Shown: positions 1 through 9,235, numbered from the stretch's first letter. The stretch: DNA of 64,000 nucleotides from Antarctobacter heliothermus (GCF_002237555.1 NZ_CP022542.1:90468-154467), one strand, 5' to 3'. Program-made: numbers and translations. The notes: generated by a model from the letters alone, not told the origin.

Positions 1-414
1 GCGGGTGCCTTGGGCAATCATACGGATCTGATTGTCACGGCGGACCACGGCATGATTGTCGACGGGCTGGTGATCAACGCCTCTGCGCTGGTGAACGGCG
101 GGACCATCGACTGGGTGGCGGATGCGGATATCCCCGCCGGGTTCACCGTCTATCACATTGAAACCGCCGCGCATGACGTTATCCTTGCCAATGGGGCGGC
201 GGCTGAAACCTTCATGGATGCGGTGGGGCGGGCCTGTTTCGACAACCATCAGGACTATCTCGACCTGTATGGCTGCGAGCGAATTATCCCTGAAATGACC
301 CGCCCGAGGATTTCATCCCGGCGGTTGCTGCCGGCGGCCATCCGGGCACGGCTGGGGATTGCCGAGGACAGCACCGATAAATGCTCCGGGGGCGATCTGG
401 CGCAAAGCGCCTGA
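1..414 (+). CDS. Hint-domain protein, C-terminal part (5' end outside window)
   Basis: The reading frame is open from the first base, so the gene starts upstream of the window; an in-frame TTG at 10 is not a credible start. The visible part resembles the C-terminal half of Rhodobacteraceae Hint (hedgehog/intein-type) domains: a TADHGMIVDGLVINASALV stretch, then the typical segment YHIETAAHDVILANGAAAETF, and a short basic tail. In this family the Hint module is usually attached to secreted or RTX-type proteins and is thought to self-process. What precedes it here cannot be seen. A strong hairpin follows at 425-463. Confidence 0.6.
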   Translation, partial: AGALGNHTDLIVTADHGMIVDGLVINASALVNGGTIDWVADADIPAGFTVYHIETAAHDVILANGAAAETFMDAVGRACFDNHQDYLDLYGCERIIPEMTRPRISSRRLLPAAIRARLGIAEDSTDKCSGGDLAQSA

Positions 415-424
415 TAAACGCGCG

Positions 425-463
425 CCATGCCCGCCCCATCCTCATCCGGGGGGGCGGGCATGG
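425..463. terminator. GC-rich hairpin after the Hint gene
   Basis: A perfect 13-bp inverted repeat (CCATGCCCGCCCC at 425-437 and its complement at 451-463) with a 13-nt loop lies just after the stop codon. No U-run follows, so it may act as an mRNA 3' stabiliser or a weak terminator rather than a classical intrinsic terminator. Confidence 0.45.
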
Positions 464-555
464 GCGGCGGTCTGCGGACCGGACAGTTTGCACATTGCAT
501 TCCGCCGCCGTTCAGGGCGATACACCGTCGAGTTGCGCAAAGAGTACTGCCTACA

Positions 556-1725
556 GTGAAGATCGTCACGCTTTCGACCTATCCCGTCAGCCACCCGTTC
601 CACGGCGGGCAGCGACGGCTTGACGCCATCACCCGCGTGTTGCGCGGCGCGGACCATGAGGTCACGGCGATGCCGTTTTTCTTTGGTCCGCATTACCCGC
701 AGCATACCGCCGATGAGGCGCTGACCGCGCTGCCGGGTGAGATGCACGGCGACATTGCCCGTGCCGGGCTGCGCGAAGACCTGCACATGCACCGGCTGCT
801 GCACCCGGGCGTGCCCGCCTTTGATGCCGCGCGCCAGCGGTTGGACCAGATCCGCCCCGACGCGCTGCATTTCGAACAGCCTTGGCTGCTACCGCTGCTG
901 GAGGCGCTGCTGGAGGACATCCCCGAGGCCGAGCGTCCCGCAGTGGTTTACGGCTCGCAGAACATCGAAAGCGTGCTGATCCCCGCGCGCTTTCGCGATG
1001 AGACCGACGCGCTGGAACAGGCGGCCACCCGGCGCGCCGATATGGTGGTTGCGGTCAGCGCGGCGGATGCGCAGGTGCTGGAACGCTGGCGCACGCCGGG
1101 GCAGGGCGCGCCTGTGGTTGTGGCCCCCAACGGCTGCTGGCCCCCGGCGCTGGACACCGGCGCGCCGCGCCCCATCGCCGAGGACTACCTGATGCTGGCG
1201 GGCAGCGGCCATGGTCCCAATGCCGAGGGGTACTGGGACGTGATCGGCCGCATTCCCGGCTGCATCCCGCCCGACGGGCGGCTGGCGGTGGTCGGCGGCG
1301 TTGGCGACCTGCTGCGCGCCGATCCGCGCTTTCGCCATTTTCGCAAGCTCAACGACCATCTGGTGCAGATCACCGGCCGCGTCGAAGAGGATGTGCTGCA
1401 GGCGCTGTTGACCCATGCCAAGGGCATCTGCCTGCCGATCAAATCCGGCGGTGGCACCAACCTGAAAACCGCCGAGGCGCTGTTGAGCCTCAAACCGGTG
1501 ATCGCCATGCGCCCGGCCTTTCGCGGCTTTGAAGAGGCGATGTCGCTGGGCGGTGTTCATGTGGCCGAGACCGAAACCGAATTCCGCGCCCATGTGCGCG
1601 CTCTTTTTGCAGGACATCTCACCGGCACCCGCGTGGCAGAGGACGTCGCCCGGTACACATGGGACGCAACGCTGGCCGATCTGGCCCCGGCCTACGCCCG
1701 CCTGATCCGCGCCGCCCGATTCTAG
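556..1725 (+). CDS. Glycosyltransferase family 4-like protein
   Basis: The GTG at 556 is chosen as start because the protein then begins MKIVTLSTYPVSHPFHGGQ, the usual N-terminal Rossmann strand and glycine-rich loop of GT-B glycosyltransferases; the longer reading starts in the upstream hairpin. The product has 389 aa. The C-terminal half holds LPIKSGGGTNLKTAEAL and a following Lys-Pro-Val-Ile segment, matching the sugar-nucleotide-binding region of GT4 enzymes. It probably transfers a sugar from a nucleotide donor at the cytoplasmic membrane during surface glycan synthesis. The adjoining sulfotransferase, 10 bp downstream in the same direction, suggests a sulfated polysaccharide. Donor and acceptor are unknown. 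Confidence 0.8.
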   Translation: MKIVTLSTYPVSHPFHGGQRRLDAITRVLRGADHEVTAMPFFFGPHYPQHTADEALTALPGEMHGDIARAGLREDLHMHRLLHPGVPAFDAARQRLDQIRPDALHFEQPWLLPLLEALLEDIPEAERPAVVYGSQNIESVLIPARFRDETDALEQAATRRADMVVAVSAADAQVLERWRTPGQGAPVVVAPNGCWPPALDTGAPRPIAEDYLMLAGSGHGPNAEGYWDVIGRIPGCIPPDGRLAVVGGVGDLLRADPRFRHFRKLNDHLVQITGRVEEDVLQALLTHAKGICLPIKSGGGTNLKTAEALLSLKPVIAMRPAFRGFEEAMSLGGVHVAETETEFRAHVRALFAGHLTGTRVAEDVARYTWDATLADLAPAYARLIRAARF

Positions 1726-1735
1726 GAGACCTTAC

Positions 1736-2704
1736 ATGGACCGCACCGACCTGGATCCCAAGGCACCCGTCGACAGAACGACCATCCGTGAGACCTATCA
1801 GTTCTACCTTGGCCGGGGCGCGCATCTGAACACCATCAACGCGCTGATCGACCGCAAGCTGCCGCTGGGGCGGCTGGAAAACAACATGGTGAACTCCCGC
1901 GAGTACTGGCAAAAAGGCCCGGTGCTGGCGACCCACCGGCGCGGCCAGTGGGACGGGTCCATTCTGGTGGTGAAACCGGCGCGGATGCTGTTTTGCCCGA
2001 TCGCCAAGGTGGCCAATACCTCGGTCAAGGACTGGGCGCTGCGGCTGTGTGGCCACAAGGCCGACCAGCCGGTGCACACGCTGCTGGATGGCGGCAAGAT
2101 CCGGCTGCAGGCGCGCCACCATTCCGAACGGCAGTTCAACGAGATCCTGCGCGACCCGGACTGGGCGCGGGTGGCGATCCTGCGCGATCCGATCGACCGG
2201 CTGATCAGCTGCTACTGGGACAAGTTCGTGCGCAACCGCCGCACGCCTTCGGTGCTGCATCACACCACCCCGGTCTACCGTTTCCTGCTAAGCGAGGAAG
2301 AGATCACAGAAGAGCAGATCGAACAGGGCATCACCTTTCGGCAATTCTGCCACTACATCAACCTCGCCCCGCGCGACGCGATGGACCCGCATTGGGCACC
2401 GCAGTCGCGCTATCTGGAAACCTTGCGCTGGGACCACCTGTTCCGCATCGACAACATCGACGCCTTTGAACGCTTTGTGCTGGATCGCTGCCCCGAGAAT
2501 CTGCAGAATGTGCGGCTGGGGATGCGCAACGTGGCCCCGCGCAACAAAAAGACAGTGGACGCAAAGCTGGCCGACACGCCGCCCAAGCAGTTGGACAAAT
2601 ACGCCAACCTGCCCAACGAAGTCATGCTGACCCCCGACATCGAGGATTTCATCCGCGATTACTTTGCGCTGGATTACATGCTGCTGGAGCGGTGCGAGGG
2701 CTGA
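1736..2704 (+). CDS. Sulfotransferase family 2-like protein
   Basis: 322 aa with the two PAPS-binding motifs of carbohydrate sulfotransferases: CPIAKVANTSVKDW at 87-100 (5'-phosphosulfate loop) and LRDPIDRLISCYWDKF at 149-164 (3'-phosphate loop). No signal peptide or membrane segment is apparent, so it should act in the cytoplasm on a lipid-linked or soluble glycan. The start is supported by AGGAGA ten bases upstream. It follows the glycosyltransferase by 10 bp and is likely cotranscribed with it. Known family activity: transfer of sulfate from PAPS to a sugar hydroxyl. The acceptor here is unknown. Confidence 0.8.
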   Translation: MDRTDLDPKAPVDRTTIRETYQFYLGRGAHLNTINALIDRKLPLGRLENNMVNSREYWQKGPVLATHRRGQWDGSILVVKPARMLFCPIAKVANTSVKDWALRLCGHKADQPVHTLLDGGKIRLQARHHSERQFNEILRDPDWARVAILRDPIDRLISCYWDKFVRNRRTPSVLHHTTPVYRFLLSEEEITEEQIEQGITFRQFCHYINLAPRDAMDPHWAPQSRYLETLRWDHLFRIDNIDAFERFVLDRCPENLQNVRLGMRNVAPRNKKTVDAKLADTPPKQLDKYANLPNEVMLTPDIEDFIRDYFALDYMLLERCEG

Positions 2705-2811
2705 CAGCCGCTCCGCGCGCCGCCGGTCAAGACCCATACCGTGACAGAGCCCGCAGAGGTGGCGGCAGGGCGCCAGGGCGGTTACAGCATCAGTCCCACG
2801 TACATGCGAAC

Positions 2812-3264
2812 GGTACAGGGGCGGGCCCCGGCCTCACGATCGGAGCGGCTCTGGCGCTGCTCCACAGTGATCGCACAGTGATGGGCGTGATGGGTGACGG
2901 AGAATTTCTGCAAGGCGTCACTGCTCTGTGGACGGCGGCCCACTACCAGATCCCAGCGCTTTTCATCATTTCCAATAATCGTTCAAATTATAACGACGAG
3001 ATCCACCAAGCCGCGATGGCGAAGGAACGCGGAAGACCGCCGCAGAACAGGTGGGTCGGCCAGCAGATTGACAAGCCCGCACCGGATCTTGCGGCGCTTG
3101 CGCGTGCGCAAGGAGTCGACGCAGAGGGACCGGTCAAGAATGTGCCCGATCTCATGGCGGCAATCGAGCGCGGCCTCGCGGCCGTGGACGCCGGAAAACT
3201 GTATCTGATCGATGCCCATGTCGCGCTTGGATACACCAAGAAAATCGTGACCCGCGGGCATTGA
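2812..3264 (+). pseudogene. Thiamine-diphosphate enzyme, 3' fragment (5'-truncated)
   Basis: Only the TPP-binding C-terminal domain remains, from about 2812: a GPGLTIGAALALL segment, the GDGEFLQGVTALWTAAHYQ core with NNRSNYND, and the end ALGYTKKIV. It aligns closely with the last quarter of the intact TPP enzyme at 46553-48397, and as there it is followed (7 bp) by an aldehyde dehydrogenase. The N-terminal three quarters, including the catalytic Glu, are missing. The upstream 100 bp to the sulfotransferase stop show no homology, so the break lies near 2800. A short product starting inside the scar is possible but would lack the partner-site domain and should be inactive. Confidence 0.8.
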
Positions 3265-3271
3265 GGATAGG

Positions 3272-4732
3272 ATGAAACTAATGGACATTCAATCGGTTCT
3301 TCCAGCCAAACGTGATCTTTACTACGGCGGCGCATGGCACAAGCCGTCGGGCGGCTATGTCGATGTCGTCAACCCATCGACAGGCGAAAGTCTTGGCCCG
3401 GTTGCGCAGGCCGACCAAGAAGATGTTGCCAAGATCATTGCCGCCGCGCGCGCGGGATTTGAGCAGTGGCAAGGGACTTTGCCAAAGGAGCGTTCTGGAG
3501 TCTTGCGAGAGATCGCCAGAATCATTCGCGCCAATGCAGAGGAGCTCGCCCTGCTTGATGCGGCCAATTGCGGCAATCCAGTTACCGCGCTATTGCGCGA
3601 TGCGGAAAACTCGGCCTCCAAGCTCGATTATTTCGCCGGTGTCGCGCTCGAGGCGAAGGGGAGCACGATCCCTGCGGGCGAGGACATGATGTGCATGACT
3701 GTCCGAGAGCCTTGGGGGGTGTGCCTGCGTATTGGCGCCTTCAATCACCCCATCTCCTTCGCCGGAGGCAGGATCGGCGCACCCCTTGCCACGGGCAATT
3801 CCGTCATTCTCAAACCATCTCCGCAGGCGCCGCTCTCGGCGCTGCGCATTGCCGAACTTATCGAGGGGATCGCACCACCGGGGGTGATCAATTTCGTCAC
3901 CTGTGGGCTGGAGGCCACTCAATCTTTCGTTGCAGATCCCAAGGTTGATATGGTCTCCATTGTCGGGAGCATTAACACCGGGCGCGCGGTCGCGAAGGCC
4001 TGTGCGGACAGGCTGAAGCCAATGATCTGTGAGCTCTCGGGAAAGAATGCGCTGATCGCCTATCCCGATGCGGATATTGCTCGCACCATCACGGGGGCGG
4101 TACGGGGAATGAACTTCACATGGTGTGGGCAGTCTTGTGGCTCGACTTCACGCCTTTTCGTTCACGATTCCATACATGATCAAATCGCCGAAGGCGTGAT
4201 CGAGGCGTCCAAACGGTTCAAACCCGGAATCGCAACCGACAAGGCAACCAATATGGGTGCGATCATTTCAAAGCCTCAGTTCGACAAGATCATGGGCTAT
4301 AACGAACTGGGCAAGAAACAAGGCGCCACACTCCGCCTTGGTGGGCAACGTGCTAGCGGGGCCGAGCTTGCCAATGGATATTTTATCGAACCCACGGTTT
4401 TTACTGATGTCACTCCTGATATGGCGATCGCACATGAAGAGATCTTCGGTCCGGTGCTTTCGATTATTCGCTGGAGCGATGAAGAAGAGATGTTGGCGCA
4501 TGTGAATTCTGTCGACTATGGCCTTACAGCGGCCATATACACGCAGGATGTCTCGCGTGCGCACCGGGTGGCGCGCAAAGTACAATCCGGCTTTGTGTGG
4601 ATTAACGACACCTCTTCGCACTATCTCGGTGCGCCTTTTGGCGGCTACAAGCTATCAGGTGTGGGGCGAGAGGAATCCATCGAAGAACTGCTTGCATTTA
4701 CCCAGATCAAGACGGTCAAAATCGCGCTTTAA
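3272..4732 (+). CDS. Aldehyde dehydrogenase (NAD(P)-dependent), paralogue of the 45-kb copy
   Basis: 486 aa, full length for the ALDH superfamily. Catalytic Cys289 lies in GQSCGSTSR, the general base Glu254 in CELSGKNA, the oxyanion Asn158 in AFNHP, and the cofactor loop at GSINTG (about 232-237). It oxidises an aldehyde to the acid with NAD(P)+ in the cytoplasm. It follows the TPP-enzyme fragment by 7 bp and is a clear paralogue of the aldehyde dehydrogenase at 45081-46535, so the pair is a copy of that module in the same order. Third codon positions look less GC-rich than in neighbouring genes, which fits separate acquisition. A second in-frame ATG at 3281 could be the true start. The substrate is probably an aromatic or hydroxylated aldehyde, by analogy with decarboxylase/ALDH pairs. 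Confidence 0.87.
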   Translation: MKLMDIQSVLPAKRDLYYGGAWHKPSGGYVDVVNPSTGESLGPVAQADQEDVAKIIAAARAGFEQWQGTLPKERSGVLREIARIIRANAEELALLDAANCGNPVTALLRDAENSASKLDYFAGVALEAKGSTIPAGEDMMCMTVREPWGVCLRIGAFNHPISFAGGRIGAPLATGNSVILKPSPQAPLSALRIAELIEGIAPPGVINFVTCGLEATQSFVADPKVDMVSIVGSINTGRAVAKACADRLKPMICELSGKNALIAYPDADIARTITGAVRGMNFTWCGQSCGSTSRLFVHDSIHDQIAEGVIEASKRFKPGIATDKATNMGAIISKPQFDKIMGYNELGKKQGATLRLGGQRASGAELANGYFIEPTVFTDVTPDMAIAHEEIFGPVLSIIRWSDEEEMLAHVNSVDYGLTAAIYTQDVSRAHRVARKVQSGFVWINDTSSHYLGAPFGGYKLSGVGREESIEELLAFTQIKTVKIAL

Positions 4733-4740
4733 CGCCCATA

Positions 4741-4769
4741 GCGCCCCTGTTCGGCAGGGGCGCAGTTTT
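4741..4769 (+). terminator. Intrinsic terminator of the aldehyde dehydrogenase
   Basis: Perfect 9-bp stem GCGCCCCTG (4741-4749) / CAGGGGCGC (4755-4763), TTCGG loop, then AGTTTTG, beginning 8 bp after the stop codon. Confidence 0.8.
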
Positions 4770-4813
4770 GAGGGTAGCGTGCACTCGCGTACAGCGTTTG
4801 TTTCAACCACTTT

Positions 4814-4846
4814 GAAGTGTCACCGGATGCGCACAGTAGAAGTGTC
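4814..4846. repeat. Possible outer end of the ISNCY-like element
   Basis: Two direct copies of GAAGTGTC (4814-4821 and 4839-4846), 25 bp apart, lie where the 3' end of the ISNCY-derived sequence should stop. From memory, ends of this IS group carry similar GTGTC-containing repeats; the exact terminus and any target duplication could not be defined. Confidence 0.3.
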
Positions 4847-5012
4847 CCACAGGGGCGCTGACGGGAGCGCCGCTTGGCAGGGCGGAGAGCTCACATATCG
4901 TAGCCTGGCCGGCTGCGCGGGCCTCTCGCTCGGCGTGTTTTTGGGCGTAGTAGGCGTCGAGTTTCGATGGTCATTCTGGTGATTTGCGGCCGGTGGGTTC
5001 GTAGCGCGTCCG

Positions 5013-6079
5013 CTACTTTCCGGCACGCGGTTTCTTGGGCGGCGCCTTGTCCTGCTCTTCCTTGATGAACTCGAGCACCGCGCTCAGATTCTTGTTCTCG
5101 GTGATCGCGGCGTGGGTCACGCGCTGATCCTTGTCGAAGGCGGAGTAGGGGAGAGAGAGACTCCCTTCCATCGAAACTCCAGCCGACCTTCGGGAAACTC
5201 GTAACTGTCCATGTATTTGCCGGGCAGGCCGCGCGTGACGTCGTTCTCCTCGAGGAGGATGCGCCGTCGTTCGTAGAAGAACGCCAGCTGCTGGCTGACA
5301 TAGCGTTCGTCGCGCAAACACAGGATGTCCCGCAGGCGATCCGGCTCGATATTGAGCGCACGGTGCAGGTTGTCCGGGCGGCGCGGCGCCTTGGCGAACT
5401 TCGCGTTGTAGCGCTCGACAAAGTTGAGCAGGAAGGCATTGCCTGCCTCCAGGTCCGAGATACCGGCAAACCGGGTTTTGCGTTCGACCAGTGAAGCTAC
5501 ATTCATTGTGCCCTGAGACCGCTCAAAGATCATCAGATCGCCTTCCCATTCGCCAAATGTCTCGCGCGTCTTCACGTAGTATGGGCGTTCATGGATCGAC
5601 CGATCCGGCGGAAACACCTGGCCTCTGGGCCGTCTGGCATAGCGTGGCTGCCGTTTCTTGCGCCGACTGGGAAGATGGCGCGCCAGTTCTTCGGATTGGC
5701 CTTCAGCGCTGTAAACGTACGCGTAAATCGTTTCGTGACTGATCCGGATTGGCTGACCATCGTATCCGAGGCGTCCGGCGATCTGCTCTGGCGTCCAGCC
5801 TTCTTTCAGTCTGTCGATCACGTGACCGCGCAACGCATCCAAACGGATCAATTTCCGGCGCCGTGCCCGCCGTTCAGACGCGTTTCTTTGAGCGACCATT
5901 CCATAGTAGCCGTTCAGATACGGCAGCTCATCATCGGTGAAATGGTTCCGCTTGATCTCGCGGTAGACGGTCGAGCGATGCCTGCCAATCTCAGCTGCGA
6001 TCTTGCTCACCGGCATTTTCGCATTCAGCATGTCTTCGATTGCGCGTCTCTCACGCAAATCCAGTTCTGTGTGGGCCAT
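5013..6079 (-). pseudogene. Chimeric transposase: IS30-type N-terminus joined to ISNCY-type C-terminus, frameshifted
   Basis: Residues 1 to about 205 are an IS30-family transposase: an HTH with GRHRSTVYREIKRN, then ISHETIYAYVYS, and the first catalytic Asp in FGEWEGDLM (Asp181). Near 5464 the frame continues without interruption into a different family. AFLLNFVERYNAKFAKAPRRP and the later LEFRWKGVSL are typical of the C-terminal part of ISNCY (IS1202-like) transposases. The remaining IS30 catalytic residues are absent. The ISNCY part is then frameshifted at a GA dinucleotide run (5151-5160); removing two bases joins it to PYSAFDKDQRVTHAAI and a stop at 5013. The ATG at 6079 is preceded by AAGGAG. 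Not expected to be functional. Confidence 0.8.
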
Positions 6080-6329
6080 GTCCGTTCTCCTTGCTTTTCA
6101 GCAAGATAGGGGAATTGTCGCAACCCATTTTAGAATGTGCCTCTGCGCACAAGCAAAAGCCAATAATCTTGATTATGTAATATTTCTAGAAATCCGGCGG
6201 ACTTTTCGAAGTGGATTCCGTCAGCCCGCACCCGCGACGCGCAGGCCTGCCGCACCGCTGACCACAGGTTTGCATTCTTGCCCCGCAGGACCGGTTGCTC
6301 TACCCGCAACTCAAGTCAGGGAGACGCCG
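6080..6329. other. Gap between the transposase relic and the MDR gene
   Basis: The left part should include the IS30 outer end, not resolved. Two palindromes follow: ATAATC-TT-GATTAT (6163-6176) and the perfect 12-mer ATTTCTAGAAAT (6182-6193), in an AT-rich stretch about 140 bp upstream of the next gene. They may be promoter or operator sites; no regulator can be assigned. Confidence 0.3.
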
Positions 6330-7406
6330 ATGACATTGCCGCAAACACTGCCCGAAACGATGAAGGCCATGGTACTGACCGGCCACGGCGGGCTGGACAA
6401 GCTAGAGTGGCGTGAGGATATGCCCCTGCCCAAACTCGCCCCCGGCGAGGTGCTGATCAAGGTTGGCGCGGCGGCGGTCAACAACACCGACGTGAACACG
6501 CGCACCGGCTGGTATTCCAAGACGGTGACCGGCGACACGAACTCTGCCGCCGCCGCAGGCTATGACGACGCGCCAGAGGATGGCGGCTGGTCCGGGGCGC
6601 TGTCGTTCCCGCGCATTCAGGGGGCCGATTGCTGCGGGCGGATCGTGGCTGTGGGCGACGGCGTCGATGCCGCGCGCATCGGTCAGCGCGTCCTGCTGCG
6701 CCCGATGTACCAACCGGCAGGCGGTGCGGCGGATGCGCTGGAGACCTTTGGCTCGGAACGCGACGGGGGGTTTGCCGAATACACCACCACCGCCGCAAAA
6801 GAGGCGGTCCCGGTCAACAGCCCGCTATCGGACGTGGAGTTGGCCAGCTTTCCCTGCGCCTTTTCCACCGCCGAGGGGATGATCCAGCGCGTCAATCTAG
6901 CGGCCGAACGTGTGCTGATCACCGGTGCATCCGGTGGTGTCGGATCGGCAGCGATCCAGCTGGCGAAACGGCGCGGCGCACATGTGACCGCCGTGACCAG
7001 CGCGTCCAAGGCCGAGGCGCTGCGCGCTTTGGGGGCGGATGAGACCCTGAACCGCGACGCAGAGATCCCCGATCAAGGGTTTGACGTGGTGCTGGATCTG
7101 GTCGGCGGTGAGGCATGGTCGGGCGTGCTGCACGGGCTGCGCCCATATGGCCGTTATGTGACCTCCGGTGCCATCGCCGGGCCGATTGTGCCGCTGGATC
7201 TGCGCACGCTGTACCTGCGCGACCTGACCCTGCTGGGCAGCACCCGCCAGCCCGCCCGCGTGTTCACCGATCTGGTTGGATATATCGAACGGGCAGAGAT
7301 CCGGCCGACGCTGGCCGAAACCTATCCCCTGCACGATCTGCGCGCCGCGCAAGAGGCGTTCCTGACCAAGGCGCACATCGGCAAGATCGGCATCACCCTG
7401 CCCTGA
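6330..7406 (+). CDS. Zinc-independent MDR oxidoreductase (quinone oxidoreductase-like)
   Basis: 358 aa from the ATG at 6330, chosen because CAGGGA lies at proper distance and MKAMVLTGHGG then falls near the N-terminus as in the family. GroES-like domain first, then a Rossmann domain with ITGASGGVGSAAIQLAKRRGA, the NADPH-binding fingerprint of the quinone reductase / enoyl reductase branch of medium-chain dehydrogenases. The structural-zinc cysteine cluster is absent. It would reduce a quinone or alpha,beta-unsaturated carbonyl with NADPH. It is convergent with the TRAP genes and shares a bidirectional hairpin with them. The substrate is unknown. Confidence 0.8.
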   Translation: MTLPQTLPETMKAMVLTGHGGLDKLEWREDMPLPKLAPGEVLIKVGAAAVNNTDVNTRTGWYSKTVTGDTNSAAAAGYDDAPEDGGWSGALSFPRIQGADCCGRIVAVGDGVDAARIGQRVLLRPMYQPAGGAADALETFGSERDGGFAEYTTTAAKEAVPVNSPLSDVELASFPCAFSTAEGMIQRVNLAAERVLITGASGGVGSAAIQLAKRRGAHVTAVTSASKAEALRALGADETLNRDAEIPDQGFDVVLDLVGGEAWSGVLHGLRPYGRYVTSGAIAGPIVPLDLRTLYLRDLTLLGSTRQPARVFTDLVGYIERAEIRPTLAETYPLHDLRAAQEAFLTKAHIGKIGITLP

Positions 7407-7417
7407 GCGGGCAGGGT
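7395..7417. terminator. Bidirectional hairpin between the MDR gene and dctM
   Basis: Perfect 9-bp stem ACCCTGCCC / GGGCAGGGT with a TGAGC loop that includes the MDR stop codon; it sits between convergent genes and is followed on the plus strand by GCGTGTTTC. Confidence 0.65.
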
Positions 7418-7424
7418 GCGTGTT

Positions 7425-8708
7425 TCAGTCCAGCAGCACCGACGGCAACCAGAGCGAGACGGCCGGCACATAGGTGACCAGCATCAGCGCCACAAAGATC
7501 GCCAGATAGAACGGCCAGATCGTCTTCAGCGCCTGCTCGATCTTGATCTTGCCTACGGCGCAGCCAACGAACAGACAGGTTCCGACCGGCGGCGTACACA
7601 GGCCGATACCAAGGTTGATCAGCAGCATGATCCCGAATTGCGTCGGGTCCATGCCCAGCCCCTTGGCGATCGGCAGGAAGATCGGCGTACAGATCAGGAT
7701 CAGCGCCGCCATGTCCATGATCATGCCAAGGATCAGCAGGATCACGTTGATCATCAGCAGGATGATGATCGGATTGTCCGAGATCGTGACCAGCAGATCC
7801 GACAGTTTCGCGGGCACCTGATACAGCGCCAGCAGATAGGCGAATGAGCTGGCAAAGGCGATCAGCACCATGACCATGGCGGTGGTGCGCACAGCGCCCA
7901 CAACAGAGGTGCGGAACCCCTCCCACGTCAGGCTGCGGTAATAGAAGGTGGTCAGCAACAGCGCATAGATCGCGCCGAATGCGCCGGATTCGGTCACCGT
8001 GAACACACCCGACAGGGTGCCGCCCACGATGATCACAGCGGTGAAAAAGCCGGGGATCGCATCGCGCGCCGTCTCTCCGACCACTTTCCAGCCGGGGAAC
8101 GGCTCTGACGGGTAGTTGTGTTTCACCGACAGGATATAGGCGGCCACGGCCAGGCTGACGCACATCAGCACGCCGGGCAGAACCCCCGCAAGGAACAGCT
8201 TGGACACGGAAATCCCGCCGCCCGCCGCCACCGCAAAGATGATCATGTTGTGGCTGGGCGGGATCACGATGCCCGCAATCGACGAGGTCACCGTCACGTT
8301 GACGGCGAAATCCGGGCGATAGCCGCGTTCCTTCATCACCGGCACCAGCAGCGACCCGAGGGCAGAAATATCCGCGACGGCAGAACCGGAAATCCCGCCG
8401 AACAGCATGGACGAGAAGATGTTGACCATGGCCAACCCGCCCTTGAGATGCCCGACAAGGGCCGAGGCCATCTTGACCAGCCGTTTGGCGATCCCGCCAT
8501 GCAGCATGATCTCACCGGCAAAGATAAAGAACGGAATCGCCAGCAGCGAGAACACCGATACCCCGGCGGTCGCCCGCTGAAAGGTGATCAGCATCGGAAA
8601 GCCTTCGTACCAAAAGGCACAGGCGGCGGCGATGCCCATGGCAAAGGCCACCGGCATCCCGATCACGACGCCGACAAAGAAGGCGCCCAGAAGAATTGTC
8701 AGACCCAT
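7425..8708 (-). CDS. dctM: TRAP transporter large permease (DctM family)
   Basis: 427 aa, very hydrophobic with about 12 predicted membrane segments, the normal size of DctM. Family segments are visible: FIFAGEIMLHGGIAKRL near residue 60, GSAVADISALGSLLVP, and IAGIVIPPSHNMIIFAVAAG. It is the ion-coupled channel subunit that moves the ligand delivered by the periplasmic DctP. Its ATG overlaps the dctQ stop by one base, so translation is coupled. The order dctP-dctQ-dctM on the minus strand indicates one operon. TRAP ligands are usually carboxylates; this one cannot be read from the permease. Confidence 0.93.
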   Translation of the reverse strand: MGLTILLGAFFVGVVIGMPVAFAMGIAAACAFWYEGFPMLITFQRATAGVSVFSLLAIPFFIFAGEIMLHGGIAKRLVKMASALVGHLKGGLAMVNIFSSMLFGGISGSAVADISALGSLLVPVMKERGYRPDFAVNVTVTSSIAGIVIPPSHNMIIFAVAAGGGISVSKLFLAGVLPGVLMCVSLAVAAYILSVKHNYPSEPFPGWKVVGETARDAIPGFFTAVIIVGGTLSGVFTVTESGAFGAIYALLLTTFYYRSLTWEGFRTSVVGAVRTTAMVMVLIAFASSFAYLLALYQVPAKLSDLLVTISDNPIIILLMINVILLILGMIMDMAALILICTPIFLPIAKGLGMDPTQFGIMLLINLGIGLCTPPVGTCLFVGCAVGKIKIEQALKTIWPFYLAIFVALMLVTYVPAVSLWLPSVLLD

Positions 8709-9235
8709 CAGAAATCCTCCAGCCGTTCAGGCGACCAGGCCTTGAACCGCAGGATGCGCACCAGTGCCCGCAATCCGGCAAACAACAGGGTCAGCGCCCC
8801 CAACGAGGTGATCGCCCCGGTGCGCACGCTTTCGGGAACGTTCAGCATCGGCAACAGGGTGTCCCAGCCAAACCGCATCAGGGTGAGTCCGGCAATCAGC
8901 ATCACCGCGCCAAAACCGGCAAGGATCAGGTCGATCACGATCATCAGCACCTTTTGCGCCGGGATCGGCATCATGTCGCGAAACAGGGTCACGCCGATAT
9001 GGGTGTCGTCCTTGAGACCCGCCGCCGCCCCCAGAAAGGCGATGTAGCAGACCAGCAGCAGGGCCAGTTGTTCGACCCATGTGGGCGTGACGTTCAGCAT
9101 GTAGCGGCCAAAGACCAGCCAGCCAAAGGTGGCGACCAGCACAACCAGCGCCACGGAGGCGATAAACAGGCAGAGCGACCGAACACGGCCAAGCGCCCGT
9201 TCGATCGCCAGAAAAAGGGGCGGTTCGGGTGTCAT
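8708..9235 (-). CDS. dctQ: TRAP transporter small permease (DctQ family)
   Basis: About 175 aa with four membrane segments, the expected DctQ architecture, including the family-like segment NVTPTWVEQLALLLVCYIAFLGA written here in part as TWVEQLALLL. It pairs with DctM in the inner membrane. The ATG at 9235 is preferred; an in-frame TTG at 9250 is the alternative, and neither has a strong ribosome-binding site. Located between dctP and dctM, with a 1-bp overlap to dctM. A GC-rich inverted repeat (CCGGGCC 9271-9277 / GGCCCGG 9294-9300) separates it from dctP and may reduce read-through. Confidence 0.9.
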   Translation of the reverse strand: MTPEPPLFLAIERALGRVRSLCLFIASVALVVLVATFGWLVFGRYMLNVTPTWVEQLALLLVCYIAFLGAAAGLKDDTHIGVTLFRDMMPIPAQKVLMIVIDLILAGFGAVMLIAGLTLMRFGWDTLLPMLNVPESVRTGAITSLGALTLLFAGLRALVRILRFKAWSPERLEDF

